DNA of 64,000 nt from Acidobacteriota bacterium (GCA_003388555.1 QQVD01000023.1:62001-126000), one strand, 5' to 3'. Positions 1 to 8,361 are shown, counted from the first letter of the stretch. Program-made: numbers and translations. The notes: a model not told the origin generated them from the letters alone.

Positions 1-216
1 CCCTATGGTCCTCTCGTGGTCATTACACCGACGCAGAGCGTGATGGACCGCCTCGCTGCTTACCTACACTGGCAGGACCGACAGGCCCTCGACCAGGCAC
101 TCATGGTCGCTGCTCACCAGACGGTCGATGCTGTCGAGATCCGGCGTTGGGCCGAAGCGGAGGGCATGTCGAGGACCGAAATCGACGACTTCCTCCGTCG
201 ATCTTTGTCGAAGTAG
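1..216 (+). CDS. C-terminal part of a hypothetical protein, open at the left edge
   Basis: The frame is open from the first base, with no stop before a GTG at 16, and ends at 216. The visible product is about 70 residues and mostly helical, with the segment MDRLAAYLHWQDRQALDQAL followed by an acidic helix. This resembles, from memory, the C-terminal tail of small nucleotidyltransferase-like proteins of toxin-antitoxin loci, but I cannot confirm that. The GTG at 16 has no convincing ribosome binding site, so the gene most likely starts outside the window. The antitoxin gene at 354 follows on the same strand. Confidence 0.45.
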   Translation, partial: PYGPLVVITPTQSVMDRLAAYLHWQDRQALDQALMVAAHQTVDAVEIRRWAEAEGMSRTEIDDFLRRSLSK

Positions 217-353
217 CCCTGCAGTGGACTCGGACTCCGTCTGGGGCCCGGATCAGGAGATCGGGGCCGCAGGACAGGCGGACTGGCACACCGAGCGATC
301 GAGTGGAATCAGGCGCGTCAGGATGTGCCATCGTCGAACCGAAGGGAAGGCAC

Positions 354-566
354 ATGTCGGCCATCGAGATCAGCTCGAAGGTGGACGAGAAGGCCTGGAA
401 CGAGCTCCGCCAGCTGGCGCAGGAGACGAACCGAAGCGTCTCCGGCCTCTTGACTGAGGCGGTCCAGGAGTACCTGAGCAGGCGTCGCGTCCGGTCGAGC
501 GTGCTACGGCACCTGGAGGACTCGATCCATGAGAACGAGGAGCTGGGCGGGGTCCTCGCAGAGTGA
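354..566 (+). CDS. Ribbon-helix-helix type antitoxin
   Basis: A 70-residue protein with a short beta strand (residues 3-8) followed by two helices, including the stretch NRSVSGLLTEAVQEYLSRRR, typical of CopG/VapB-like ribbon-helix-helix DNA-binding proteins. The C-terminal half is charged and probably the toxin-binding tail. The ATG at 354 is preceded by a GAAGGGAAGG ribosome binding site. A longer open frame upstream lacks such a site. No toxin gene follows directly: the next gene encodes a flavoprotein. It may be an orphan antitoxin, or partner of the truncated gene on its left. Confidence 0.7.
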   Translation: MSAIEISSKVDEKAWNELRQLAQETNRSVSGLLTEAVQEYLSRRRVRSSVLRHLEDSIHENEELGGVLAE

Positions 567-666
567 AACGGTAGCTGCCCGTGCTTAGACCCCAGTGGAT
601 CTGAGCCCTTGGGGTCTGCGGCACCTGAGGCGAGGTCTAGCGGAGACTTTCAGCGAGGGGTCAACC

Positions 667-1086
667 ATGACGCGAATGAGTCGAGACGAGAAGCGGGCTT
701 TCCTGGCCGGTCTGCACGTCGGCATCCTCGGCCTCGAGGATCCAGGGTCGGGCCCGCTCCTGGCGCCCGTCTGGTACGACGTCGCTCCGGGCGACCAGCT
801 CTGGTTCACCACCGACGCCGGATCGCGCAAGGGCAGGCTGCTCGAGGTCGGACGGCGGGTGAGCCTCGTCGCCCAGACCGAGACGTCGCCGTACACCTAC
901 GTCAGCACAGAGGGCCCGGTGGTTTCGATCCGCGGGGCCTCCGACGAGGAGCTCCTGCACATGGCCGTCCGCTACCTCGGAGAAGAGCGGGGGACGGCCT
1001 ACGCCAACTCCGGCGGCTTCGAAGGCCAGGTGACGGTGCACGTCGCGATCGAGCGCTGGCTCGGCGTCGACTACCGCAAGGAGTGA
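667..1086 (+). CDS. PPOX-class flavin-dependent protein (pyridoxamine phosphate oxidase fold)
   Basis: A 139-residue protein with the split-barrel pattern of the pyridoxamine 5'-phosphate oxidase-like family: an N-terminal helix (SRDEKRAFLAGLHVGIL), the strand pair APVWYDVAPGDQLWFTT, then GSRKGRLLEVGRRVSLVAQ, where FMN or F420 phosphate is usually bound. These small proteins bind FMN, heme or F420 and reduce varied substrates; which applies here cannot be told. The ATG at 667 was chosen over an upstream in-frame codon because it fits the family length. It is flanked by toxin-antitoxin type genes but has no evident functional link to them. Confidence 0.75.
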   Translation: MTRMSRDEKRAFLAGLHVGILGLEDPGSGPLLAPVWYDVAPGDQLWFTTDAGSRKGRLLEVGRRVSLVAQTETSPYTYVSTEGPVVSIRGASDEELLHMAVRYLGEERGTAYANSGGFEGQVTVHVAIERWLGVDYRKE

Positions 1087-1131
1087 GAGCTGTCCGCAGG
1101 ACTGAGATGCTCGTACCCCCGCAGAGTGGTA

Positions 1132-1151
1132 TCCTTACCTGCAAGTAAGGA
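1132..1151. promoter_or_regulatory. Inverted repeat upstream of the VapBC-type pair (putative operator)
   Basis: Perfect 7-bp arms TCCTTAC and GTAAGGA around a 6-base centre, ending 24 bp before the antitoxin ATG at 1176. AbrB-type antitoxins usually autorepress by binding symmetric sites in this position, so this is a likely autoregulatory operator. That is inferred from position and symmetry only. Confidence 0.6.
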
Positions 1152-1175
1152 ATCCGGAGTCTGGAAAGGAGCAGT

Positions 1176-1445
1176 ATGGCTTCGGCAACCCTGACGAGCA
1201 AAGGCCAGGTGACGATTCCAAAGTCCGTGCGAGATGCTCTCGCTCTCGACCCTGGAGACCGCCTGGAGTTTCGTGTGCGAGACGACCGAGTCGTCGAAGT
1301 GCGGCTTCAAGATGTCGACCTGCTCAGCCTCGTCGGGATCGTCAAGCCTCGCGAGCGCGGCATCACGGTTGAACAGATGAATCGGGACATCGCGGCCTCG
1401 ACTGCGAAGGGCACGCCTAGAGCAAGAAGGAAGCGCAGGAAGTGA
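1176..1445 (+). CDS. AbrB/MazE-type antitoxin (SpoVT-AbrB domain)
   Basis: An 89-residue protein. Residues 1-45 match the swapped-hairpin AbrB DNA-binding fold, with the hallmark LTSKGQVTIPKSVRDALAL and the later GDRLEFRV. The C-terminal part (about 48-89) ends in a very basic tail (RARRKRRK) and would contact the toxin. It overlaps the PIN-domain gene by four bases (GTGA), so translation is probably coupled. A perfect inverted repeat upstream (1132-1151) is the likely operator. Proposed role: neutralises the downstream nuclease and represses the operon. The fold assignment is strong; binding to this operator is inferred. Confidence 0.88.
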   Translation: MASATLTSKGQVTIPKSVRDALALDPGDRLEFRVRDDRVVEVRLQDVDLLSLVGIVKPRERGITVEQMNRDIAASTAKGTPRARRKRRK

Positions 1446-1840
1446 TTGCGCTCGACACCAACGTTCTGGTTCGACTCCTGGTCGAAGACGACGAAGCGCA
1501 GACCGCACGCTGCAAAGCTCTGGTCGAGAGGATCCAGGCCGAAGGCGCCACAGCCTGGGTGTCCGACGTGGTGATCTGCGAGTTCGTCTGGGTCCTCTCG
1601 ACCAGCTACAAGTTGGGCCGGGGCGACGTCAGCGATCTCGTCGATGCGCTCTTGCGAGCGCGCCATCTGGTGTACCGAGATTCGGCGCGTCTACGGCGTG
1701 CCCTCGATCGCTTCCGAGCTGGCAAAGGGAACTTTGCCGACTACCTCGTTCGGGAAGACGCTGTCGAGGCGGGATGCTCGCAGCTGGCCACCTTCGATGG
1801 CGCCCTGCTGAATGAGGCGGAGTTCTTCATCGAGCCTTGA
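1442..1840 (+). CDS. vapC: PIN-domain ribonuclease toxin, VapC family
   Basis: A 132-residue PIN-domain protein of normal VapC length. The acidic residues expected to hold the active-site metal are present: D5 in ALDTNVLVR, E47 in VVICEFVWVL, D100 in NFADYLV and D119 in TFD. The toxin appears intact. It starts at a GTG inside the stop of the AbrB-type antitoxin gene, the usual coupled order. VapC toxins cleave tRNA or rRNA when the antitoxin is degraded; the target here is unknown. The closest subfamily is the one with AbrB-type rather than RHH-type antitoxins. Confidence 0.88.
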   Translation: MIALDTNVLVRLLVEDDEAQTARCKALVERIQAEGATAWVSDVVICEFVWVLSTSYKLGRGDVSDLVDALLRARHLVYRDSARLRRALDRFRAGKGNFADYLVREDAVEAGCSQLATFDGALLNEAEFFIEP

Positions 1841-2013
1841 ACCGCGGGAGTTCTTCGGGGGACGCACCCGGACAGCGCGACGGCAAACGCACTCAGGGCG
1901 AGAGCGGCGGCCGATGGGCAATGCACGTCGGGTGACCGGCTGGACTCAGTATCCACCGACGCCCGACACCTTCCCACGCTCCCTTGGGGCCCCACCACTC
2001 CAGGTCCCGTCCC

Positions 2014-2769
2014 TCACCGCGACGCCTTCGCCCATAGATTGAGATAGACGTAGAACTCGTCCGCGTTCTTCACCGCCCCGAGCATCGCGGAGTAGGGCTC
2101 GATGCCGAAGTCGGTGAACTGGAAGGTGGCCAGGGCTTCGATCAGCAGCTCGCCGCCGTTCGACGCAGCGTCGAGGGAGTACCTCGCTGCCGCGGGCCTG
2201 GTCACGGCCTTCCCGCGCACCTCGAGCGTGAGGTCGACCTCGTAGTCGAAGACCGCTCCGGCGCGCTCGGTCCTCTTCGCGCGGATGCCGCCGATCGTCG
2301 CCGCGATCCGGGGGTGGCTCGCGGCGTCGAGCTGGGAGCCGCCGAGCATGGAACGGGCGATCTTGGCGCGGGACTTCTCCGAGAGGTCCTCTCCGGCATC
2401 CGGCAGCAGCTCCAGCTCCACCAGCCGCGGCGCCCAGCGAGCCCTCAGGTCGGGATCGTCGACGACGAGGTCACTCGCCGCGACGTCGAGCTCGAAGCGC
2501 GCCTCGAGCGGTCGGTCCGGATCGAAGCGCAGCACCACCTTTGCGCCCTCGGCGACCACCAGGTGATCGTGCGCCAGGCCCGCGGCGATGCCGGCCTTCT
2601 GGGTCACCACCGCGAAGACCGACTCGCTCTCCGCGATCGTCCACTCCTCGGCTCGCGCCACTGTGCCCGTCAGTACGAGGACGCCGAGCAGTGCGAGCGC
2701 ACGGACTGCGCGCACGGCGGGCGTGAGGCGATCGGCTGGCGACGACTTTCCCATGGTGGACATTCTCAA
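2014..2769 (-). CDS. YceI-like secreted protein
   Basis: A 251-residue protein with an N-terminal signal peptide (hydrophobic core ALALLGVLVLTGTVARA, likely cleaved before EEWTI). The mature part starts with the strand pattern AEEWTIAESESVFAVVTQ and contains AGLAHDHLV, as in YceI-like lipocalin-fold proteins that bind isoprenoid-type lipids. Its ligand is unknown. It is the last gene of the operon sigma factor - anti-sigma - protease - YceI, and its start overlaps the protease stop by four bases (ATGA), implying coupled translation. Being controlled with an ECF sigma factor suggests an envelope-stress role, which is inference. Confidence 0.75.
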   Translation of the reverse strand: MRMSTMGKSSPADRLTPAVRAVRALALLGVLVLTGTVARAEEWTIAESESVFAVVTQKAGIAAGLAHDHLVVAEGAKVVLRFDPDRPLEARFELDVAASDLVVDDPDLRARWAPRLVELELLPDAGEDLSEKSRAKIARSMLGGSQLDAASHPRIAATIGGIRAKRTERAGAVFDYEVDLTLEVRGKAVTRPAAARYSLDAASNGGELLIEALATFQFTDFGIEPYSAMLGAVKNADEFYVYLNLWAKASR

Positions 2770-4139
2770 CTCGAATCCCTCTCAGTGGTCGCCCCGATTG
2801 CTTCGGCCGCCGGTTCGCAGGCGGCCGCCTCGAGAGCGAGCAGGCGCGCCAGGGCGGAGCAGGCATGCACCACGAGGCGTTCGTCCTTCGGCGTCGCCGT
2901 GTCGAGCAGCAGCTCGTGGATCTGCGCCGAGGGCAGGCCGGGGCGGCGCTCGAGCAGCAGGGCGGCGACACCGGAGACGTGTGCCGCTGCGAGGGAGCTG
3001 CCCGAGAGGAAGTCGTAGGCGGCCTTCGGCACGGTGGTCAGCACGTCGACGCCTGGCGCGTGCAGGAGCGCGCTCGACGTCTTGGGCGGTGAGGCCGGCG
3101 TCCTCGGTGCTCCCTCCGGACCGACAGAGCTCACCGCGAGCACGCCTGGCACCGAAGCCGGGAAGTCGGCGCCGCCGCCGCCACTCCCATGATCGTGCTC
3201 GCGGGCGGCCACCACGACGATCCCCAGCTCGACGGCGCGCTCCACCAGGGCTCGCAGCAGGGGGTCGTCGGGCCCAGCCAGGCTCAGGTTGATCACCGCG
3301 ACGCCGCGCACGATCGCGAAGTCGAGCGCCAGGGCGAGGGTGTAGCTGTCGCACTGCGCCTCGCTGCTGCCGTCCCGCTTCGACCAGCACGCCTTGAGCG
3401 CCAGCAGGCTCGCTTCGGGCGCGACGCCGAGGATGCCCTCGCCGTTGTCGCGGTTCGCCGCGATCACTCCCGCCAGTGCGGTGCCGTGCACGTCCTGGGT
3501 GAAGCCGACGCCGCGCCGGGCGACGAAGCTGCGCGCCACCCCGACGCGGTCGGCGAGGTCGGGATGATCGATGTCGAGCCCGGTGTCGATCAGCGCCACC
3601 TCGACGCCGTGGCCAGTCGCCAGCGCGTGTGCCTCGCGTAGCCCCAGCGCCTCGGCGCCGTACTGCAGGTGGCCGTACGGATCCTGCGCCTTCGGGGTCG
3701 CCGCCGGCTCGGCGCCGAGCGTCTCGAAGCTCTGGATCTTCTGCACGATCGCCACCCTCGGGTCTTCGCGCAGGCGGGCCGAGACCTCACCGAGGGAGCG
3801 CGGCGTGGCCAGCTCGAAGACCACGCAGCGGGTGCCGAGCGACTCCACCGGCCAGGCGACCAGGGGCCGTAGTCCGTAGTCGCGAGCGAGATCGATCACG
3901 TGCCGGTCGAGGGTGGCGGCATCGGCCCGCGGCAGCGTCACCATGAGCTGCAGCGGGTTGGCGCCGATGGCGAAGGCCCCCTGAGGCGGCTGCACGATGC
4001 GCGGGTCGGGGGTGCTTGCGCAGCCGAGTGCCAAGAGGGCGACGATCGCCGCCAGGGCGACCAGCACGCTCCAATCGCCACCGCGGCGCCCGTTCGGCCG
4101 CTGCGAACGCCCGGCGCCCGGCGCCCGGCTCACGGCCAC
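2766..4139 (-). CDS. Subtilisin-like serine protease (S8), lipoprotein
   Basis: A 457-residue protein with an N-terminal hydrophobic segment ending LLALGCAS, a lipobox with Cys near residue 40. An inhibitor-like prodomain (about 60-150) precedes the S8 catalytic domain. The catalytic triad is visible: Asp in ALIDTGLDIDHPDL, His in DVHGTALAGV and Ser in SGSSLAAAHVSGVAALL. The oxyanion Asn position is less clear because the region AAREHDHGSGGGGADFPAS replaces the usual AAGN. It would act on the outer or periplasmic face of a membrane. Its start overlaps the end of the anti-sigma gene by ten bases, so a link to sigma-factor signalling is plausible but unproven. Confidence 0.85.
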   Translation of the reverse strand: MAVSRAPGAGRSQRPNGRRGGDWSVLVALAAIVALLALGCASTPDPRIVQPPQGAFAIGANPLQLMVTLPRADAATLDRHVIDLARDYGLRPLVAWPVESLGTRCVVFELATPRSLGEVSARLREDPRVAIVQKIQSFETLGAEPAATPKAQDPYGHLQYGAEALGLREAHALATGHGVEVALIDTGLDIDHPDLADRVGVARSFVARRGVGFTQDVHGTALAGVIAANRDNGEGILGVAPEASLLALKACWSKRDGSSEAQCDSYTLALALDFAIVRGVAVINLSLAGPDDPLLRALVERAVELGIVVVAAREHDHGSGGGGADFPASVPGVLAVSSVGPEGAPRTPASPPKTSSALLHAPGVDVLTTVPKAAYDFLSGSSLAAAHVSGVAALLLERRPGLPSAQIHELLLDTATPKDERLVVHACSALARLLALEAAACEPAAEAIGATTERDSS

Positions 4140-4879
4140 GCCACGGGCTCCGCCAGCAGAACCTCGCTGCGCCCGCGCAGCAGCTCCAGCGTCGTGGACT
4201 CGCGCTCCACGTCACGGGAAGACAGCCTGGCGGTGAACGCGCCGACAGAGCTCGGTCCGGCGACGATCTCCCCACCGGTCGAGCGCAGCAGCTCGAGCAG
4301 CTCGGCGGCGGTCACCTCGGGTGCGAAGACGAGCCGCACCTCCAGGCCGTCGGCAACGCCGGCGCGATCGGTGGCTCCTCCTTCGCCGTCCGAGAGCGTG
4401 CGGAAGGTGGCGTCCGTCGCGACGACTTCCGTGGCAGGGTCGCGGGACTCGGACCCGGCGCTCACCGCAGAGGGCAGCCGCATCGCGAGCACTCCCACCA
4501 GGACCACGATCACCGCGAGCTGTGAGGCGAGCGCGACCCGGACTCCGCGGGGCGACGCGATCAGGTCGCGCAGGGCGCGCAGCGGCACCGCGACGCGGCC
4601 CTCCCCTCCGGCCCGCCCCCCCTTCGCCGGCTCGCCCCGCTCCACTCTCGCCAGCACCCGGCGCAGGGCAGCTTCGGATCCATCGTCCACCTCGGGGAAG
4701 GCATCCTGCGCCGCCCGCAGCTCGGGCAGGAAGCGCAGCTCCTCGCGGCAGGTGGGGCAGCCCTTGAGGTGGTCGAGCAGCGAGCAGAGCTCCTCTCCTT
4801 CGAGGCTCCCGTTGGCCAACCAGGGCAGCAGTCGCCAGGCCTCGTCGTGCGGCAGCTCGGCGGTGGGTGAGCGGTTCAT
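4130..4879 (-). CDS. Zinc-finger anti-sigma factor with one membrane segment
   Basis: A 249-residue protein. Near residues 30-50 it has the H-x3-C-x2-C zinc motif (LLDHLKGCPTCREEL) of the anti-sigma ZAS/zf-HC2 fold. A membrane segment (VALASQLAVIVVLVGVLAM) follows at about 140-160, then an extracytoplasmic domain of about 90 residues ending in a pattern with possible sensor function. It lies 26 bp downstream of the ECF sigma gene on the same strand, the classical sigma/anti-sigma order. It should hold the sigma factor at the membrane until a signal acts. The ATG at 4879 gives the expected cytoplasmic N-terminus; a longer frame upstream has no zinc motif and overlaps the sigma gene. Confidence 0.85.
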   Translation of the reverse strand: MNRSPTAELPHDEAWRLLPWLANGSLEGEELCSLLDHLKGCPTCREELRFLPELRAAQDAFPEVDDGSEAALRRVLARVERGEPAKGGRAGGEGRVAVPLRALRDLIASPRGVRVALASQLAVIVVLVGVLAMRLPSAVSAGSESRDPATEVVATDATFRTLSDGEGGATDRAGVADGLEVRLVFAPEVTAAELLELLRSTGGEIVAGPSSVGAFTARLSSRDVERESTTLELLRGRSEVLLAEPVAWP

Positions 4880-4905
4880 GGGCGCGACTCCAGTCTCCAG
4901 CGGTC

Positions 4906-5469
4906 TCAGGCCGAGTCCAGGCCCAGCCGGGGGAGGATCTCCCGCAGCCTGCGGCGGGCGTGGAACATGCGGGTCTTGACGGTGTTCACCGGGCAGCCGA
5001 CGATCTCCGCGACCTCGAGGTAGGAACAGTCCCGGAAGTAGGTGAGCTCGACCACCGCCCGGTGCTCGGGGGTGAGCGCGGCGAGCGCCTTGTCGAGCGC
5101 CCAGCGGATCTCGCGCGGCCCCATCCCCCTGGCCGGATCCGGGCGGGTGGCCAGGACCTCCCGGCTGGTGCTGACCTCGGCCGAGTGCTTCACCAGGCGG
5201 CGACGCCGCTTCATCGCCTTGTTGTGTGCGATGCCGAAGATCCAGGTCGACACCTTCGAACGGTTGTCGAAGCGCTCGGCGTCGGTCCACACCACCAGCA
5301 TCGTGTCGTCGAGCACCTCCTCGGCGTGCTCGCGGCCGCCCAGCATGCGCACGAGATAGCCCAGCACCCGGCGCCGGTAGCGCAGGTACAGCTCCTCGAA
5401 GCAGCGGCGATCCTTCGCCACCACTCCGGCCAGGAGCTGCGCGTCGGTGTGGGAGTTGAGCTCGGTCAT
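4906..5469 (-). CDS. ECF-family RNA polymerase sigma factor
   Basis: A 187-residue sigma-70 family protein of ECF size. Region 2 covers about residues 20-90 (FEELYLRYRRRVLGYLVRML, then VSTWIFGIAHNKAMKRRRR). Region 4 covers about 125-180, with the helix-turn-helix YLEVAEIVGCPVNTVKTRMF. The start MTELNSH at 5469 gives normal ECF length; the open frame extends well upstream but only into low-complexity sequence that includes the 10-bp repeat. It heads the operon that also encodes its likely anti-sigma factor, a protease and a YceI-like protein, and is transcribed divergently from the cupredoxin gene at 5847. Confidence 0.9.
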   Translation of the reverse strand: MTELNSHTDAQLLAGVVAKDRRCFEELYLRYRRRVLGYLVRMLGGREHAEEVLDDTMLVVWTDAERFDNRSKVSTWIFGIAHNKAMKRRRRLVKHSAEVSTSREVLATRPDPARGMGPREIRWALDKALAALTPEHRAVVELTYFRDCSYLEVAEIVGCPVNTVKTRMFHARRRLREILPRLGLDSA

Positions 5470-5700
5470 GAAGCCGCAGTCCCTGGCGAAGGAGACCGGT
5501 GAGCTCGAGCCTCCCCGGTCCTCGTGGTGCGGCCGGGACCTCTGCCGCTGACAGCTAGGTCCCACCGTGGCGCACCGAAGGTTCAAACGGATCGGAGGAA
5601 CTTCCGCAGAGGAGGCCGGCGAGCGCTTCTGAGGGTGCGCCTCGGACGGCATCGTTTCGACAGACCATTGAACCAGAAACCCCTCCAGGGGGACACAGCA

Positions 5701-5775
5701 CCCGAGAGCACCCGAGAGCACCCGAGAGCACCCGAGAGCACCCGAGAGCACCCGAGAGCACCCGAGAGCACCCGA
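5701..5775. repeat. 10-bp tandem repeat, 7.5 copies, in a divergent intergenic region
   Basis: Seven exact copies of CCCGAGAGCA followed by CCCGA. The period is close to one helical turn of DNA. It sits between the ECF sigma gene (start 5469, leftward) and the cupredoxin gene (start 5847, rightward), ending 72 bp before the latter. All copies are identical, suggesting recent expansion or a length-variable region. A promoter-phasing role or a helically phased array of protein sites is possible; neither is shown. Confidence 0.95.
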
Positions 5776-5846
5776 CCGATCACCCTCGAGCCGAGCACGC
5801 GTCCGCGACCGGAGCGCGTGCAGACGTTCCCTTGGAGGATTCCGAC

Positions 5847-7307
5847 ATGTCCCTGCGTGCGCCGAACTTCGCCTCACCCGTCGTCCTCCTGGTTCTGCTC
5901 CTCTCGCAAGGCCCGGCGTTCGACGCCGCCCACGCCGTCAACCACACGGTGCTGGTCGGCCCGGGCAACACCTTCACGCCGAGCTCTCTCACCATCACCG
6001 TCGGCGACTCGGTGACGTGGACCAATCAGGGCGGCCTGCACAACGTGCGCGCCACCAGCGGCGCCAACTTCCGCTGCGCCAACGGCTGCGACGGCCAGGG
6101 CGGCAACGGCAGCGTCTCCACCAACGCCTGGAGCTTCACGCTGACGTTCGATGCGCCGGCGAACATCGACTACGAATGCGAGGCGCACGCCGCCTTCGGC
6201 ATGGTCGGCAGCCTGACCGTCGAAGGGGGCCAGGTCGAGCCGGGAACGCTGCGCTTGGCCCAGTCCTCCTACACCGTGGGCGAAGCAGGGGGCGCCGCGA
6301 ACATCACCGTGCAGCGCACCGGCGGCGTCGACGGTGCGGTGAGCGTCGCCTACGCCACCTCCAACGGCTCCGCCAGCGCCGGCAGCGACTACACCGCCGC
6401 CAGCGGAACGCTCACCTGGGCCGATGGCGACGGGGCGACCAAGTCGTTCCAGGTGCCCATCCTCGACGACGGCGAAGACGAGCCCAACGAGACGGTCAAC
6501 CTGACCTTGAGCAGCCCGTCCGGCGGCGCGACCCTCGGCACCTCCTCGGCCACCCTGACGATCAACGACAACGACGATCCGCCGGCCGACGACCCGGGCA
6601 CGCTCGGCTTCGCCCAGACCACGATCGAGGTCGGCGAAGACGCCGGCGAGGCCACCGTGACCGTGGCCCGCACCAGCGGCACCGACGGCGCGATCTCGGT
6701 CGGCTACAGCACCGCCGACGGTTCGGCGACCGCCGGCAGCGACTACGCCGCCACCTCCGGAGTGCTCGAGTGGCCGGACGGGGATGGGTCGGCGAGGACG
6801 TTCGCCGTCACCGTCTTCGACGACGGCGAGACCGAGCCCGACGAGACCGTCAACCTGATGCTGGCCGACGTCACCGGCGGCGCCAGCCTCGGAGCCAGCA
6901 CGGCGACGCTGACCGTCGTCGACGACGACCAGCCACCCCCGCCGCCCTGCGAGGCCGACGAGACCACGCTCTGCCTCGGCGAGGGAGGCCGCTTCCGGGT
7001 CGAGGTGGGCTGGCGCGACTTCGAGGGCAACGAGGGCGACGCGATGACCCAGACCCTGGCGGCCGAGGACTCCGGCCTCTTCTACTTCTTCGCCGAGGAC
7101 AACATCGAGATGCTGGTCAAGGTGCTCGACGCCTGTGGTCTCGCTGGCGTCGAGACCTACTGGGTTCTCTTCGCGGCGGCCACCAACGTCGAGTTCACGG
7201 TCGTCGTCACCGACACGCTGAGCGGCGAGGAGCAGGAGTACACGAACCCCCTCGGCACCCTGGCCAGCGCAGTGATCGACGTCGCTGCCTTCGACACCTG
7301 CCCGTGA
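5847..7307 (+). CDS. Secreted cupredoxin with two Calx-beta domains
   Basis: A 486-residue protein with signal peptide (about 1-30). Residues about 31-130 form a plastocyanin-like domain with a complete type 1 copper set: H65 (GLHNV), C111, H114 and M119 in YECEAHAAFGM. Two Calx-beta repeats follow (about 135-245 and 250-370), each with the TVARTSGTDGAISVGY-like strand and a DDGETEPDETVNL motif that would bind calcium. The C-terminal 115 residues form a beta-rich domain common in secreted Acidobacteriota proteins. Start chosen by GGAGG at 5835-5839. Its stop overlaps the next start (TGATG). It probably carries electrons or binds copper outside the cell while anchored by the Calx-beta part; the latter is inference. 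Confidence 0.85.
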   Translation: MSLRAPNFASPVVLLVLLLSQGPAFDAAHAVNHTVLVGPGNTFTPSSLTITVGDSVTWTNQGGLHNVRATSGANFRCANGCDGQGGNGSVSTNAWSFTLTFDAPANIDYECEAHAAFGMVGSLTVEGGQVEPGTLRLAQSSYTVGEAGGAANITVQRTGGVDGAVSVAYATSNGSASAGSDYTAASGTLTWADGDGATKSFQVPILDDGEDEPNETVNLTLSSPSGGATLGTSSATLTINDNDDPPADDPGTLGFAQTTIEVGEDAGEATVTVARTSGTDGAISVGYSTADGSATAGSDYAATSGVLEWPDGDGSARTFAVTVFDDGETEPDETVNLMLADVTGGASLGASTATLTVVDDDQPPPPPCEADETTLCLGEGGRFRVEVGWRDFEGNEGDAMTQTLAAEDSGLFYFFAEDNIEMLVKVLDACGLAGVETYWVLFAAATNVEFTVVVTDTLSGEEQEYTNPLGTLASAVIDVAAFDTCP

Positions 7308-8254
7308 TGCAAAGTGCACCCGTGAGCCCGGTGGCCGGGCGCCGCCGGGCGACTCTGGCGACCGCGGCCGCGGCGTTGGCTCTGGCGCTCGGCGCGCTGC
7401 CGGCGTCGGCGCAGCCGGTGCTCGAAGGCACCGAAGAGCTCGACTTCGACCGCCCCGAGGCGTGGGCGATGAAGTTCTTCTCCGCCGCCAGCCTGCTGAC
7501 CTCGGTCGGCGCTGCCGCCGAGATGCAGCCCGGTGCGGTCGACCTCGGCTTCGAGGTGCTGACGATCCCCCATCTCGATGAGGAGCAACGCACCGTCGGC
7601 TTCAACGGAATCAAGGAGGAGGACCTCAACCGCTCCCCTGTGTGGGCGCGGCTGCGGGCCACCGTCGGCCTGCCGCACGAGTTTCAGCTCACCGTCGGCT
7701 GGATGCCGCCGGTCGACATCGACGGCGTCGAGGCCGACCTGATCACCGTCGGCCTCGCCCGCCGCCTGCTCGGCGGCGAGCGCTGGAGCCTGCGCGGCAG
7801 CCTCTATGCGCAGCACGGTGATGCGCAGGGAGACTTCACCTGTCCCAGCGGAGAGGAGGCGTCGGCCCCCGGTTCTCCTGCCAACCCCTTCGGCTGCGAG
7901 GCCCCCTCGAGCGACACCATCACCCTCGACTACGTCGGCCTCGAGCTCGCCGCCGTCAGGGCTTCACCCGGCGGCCGCGTGCCGACCCTGCACTTCGGCG
8001 CCTCGGTCAACGAGCTCGATCTCACCTTCCAGACCGATGCGCGCACCTTCGGTTTCCTCGACCGCACCCGTCTGCGCGCCGACGGACAGATCTACTCCTT
8101 CACCTCCGGTGCGACCTGGGAGCTGAACCGCAGGGCCGGGTTCGGCGTCGAGCTCTTCTACTCGCCGCTCGGAGTGCAGCGGCCCGGAGACATGGGTGCC
8201 GGCGACGACCCGCTGCTGAACCTGCGCGCGATGCTGCGGTACCGCGTGCGGTAG
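7307..8254 (+). CDS. Secreted, probably beta-barrel, protein of unknown function
   Basis: A 315-residue protein with a clear signal peptide (ATLATAAAALALALGALPASA, cleaved before QPVLEG). The rest alternates hydrophobic and polar residues in short strands and ends in YRVR after LLNLRAMLRYRVR, resembling an outer-membrane beta-barrel without a known family. It starts inside the stop of the cupredoxin/Calx-beta gene, so the two are translationally coupled and probably act together at the outer envelope, for example barrel plus surface-exposed copper protein. I recognise no catalytic motif. Confidence 0.7.
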   Translation: MQSAPVSPVAGRRRATLATAAAALALALGALPASAQPVLEGTEELDFDRPEAWAMKFFSAASLLTSVGAAAEMQPGAVDLGFEVLTIPHLDEEQRTVGFNGIKEEDLNRSPVWARLRATVGLPHEFQLTVGWMPPVDIDGVEADLITVGLARRLLGGERWSLRGSLYAQHGDAQGDFTCPSGEEASAPGSPANPFGCEAPSSDTITLDYVGLELAAVRASPGGRVPTLHFGASVNELDLTFQTDARTFGFLDRTRLRADGQIYSFTSGATWELNRRAGFGVELFYSPLGVQRPGDMGAGDDPLLNLRAMLRYRVR

Positions 8255-8361
8255 GGAGGGAGTCTCGTTGGAATGACTGACAGCTCTGCCTCCCGACCTC
8301 TCGAGACGACTTGTGTTCCGAGACAGCTGGCACGGCTTCCCGTCTTGGGCACTCTGCGGTC

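Noticed and set aside
5701-5775. Possible CRISPR-like array in the short tandem repeat
   Set aside because: The unit is 10 bp with no spacers, and no cas gene is seen in the window.
5874-7319. Long antisense frame across the cupredoxin/Calx-beta gene
   Set aside because: Low-complexity Gly/Val/Asp composition and no start signal; it reflects codon bias of the real gene.
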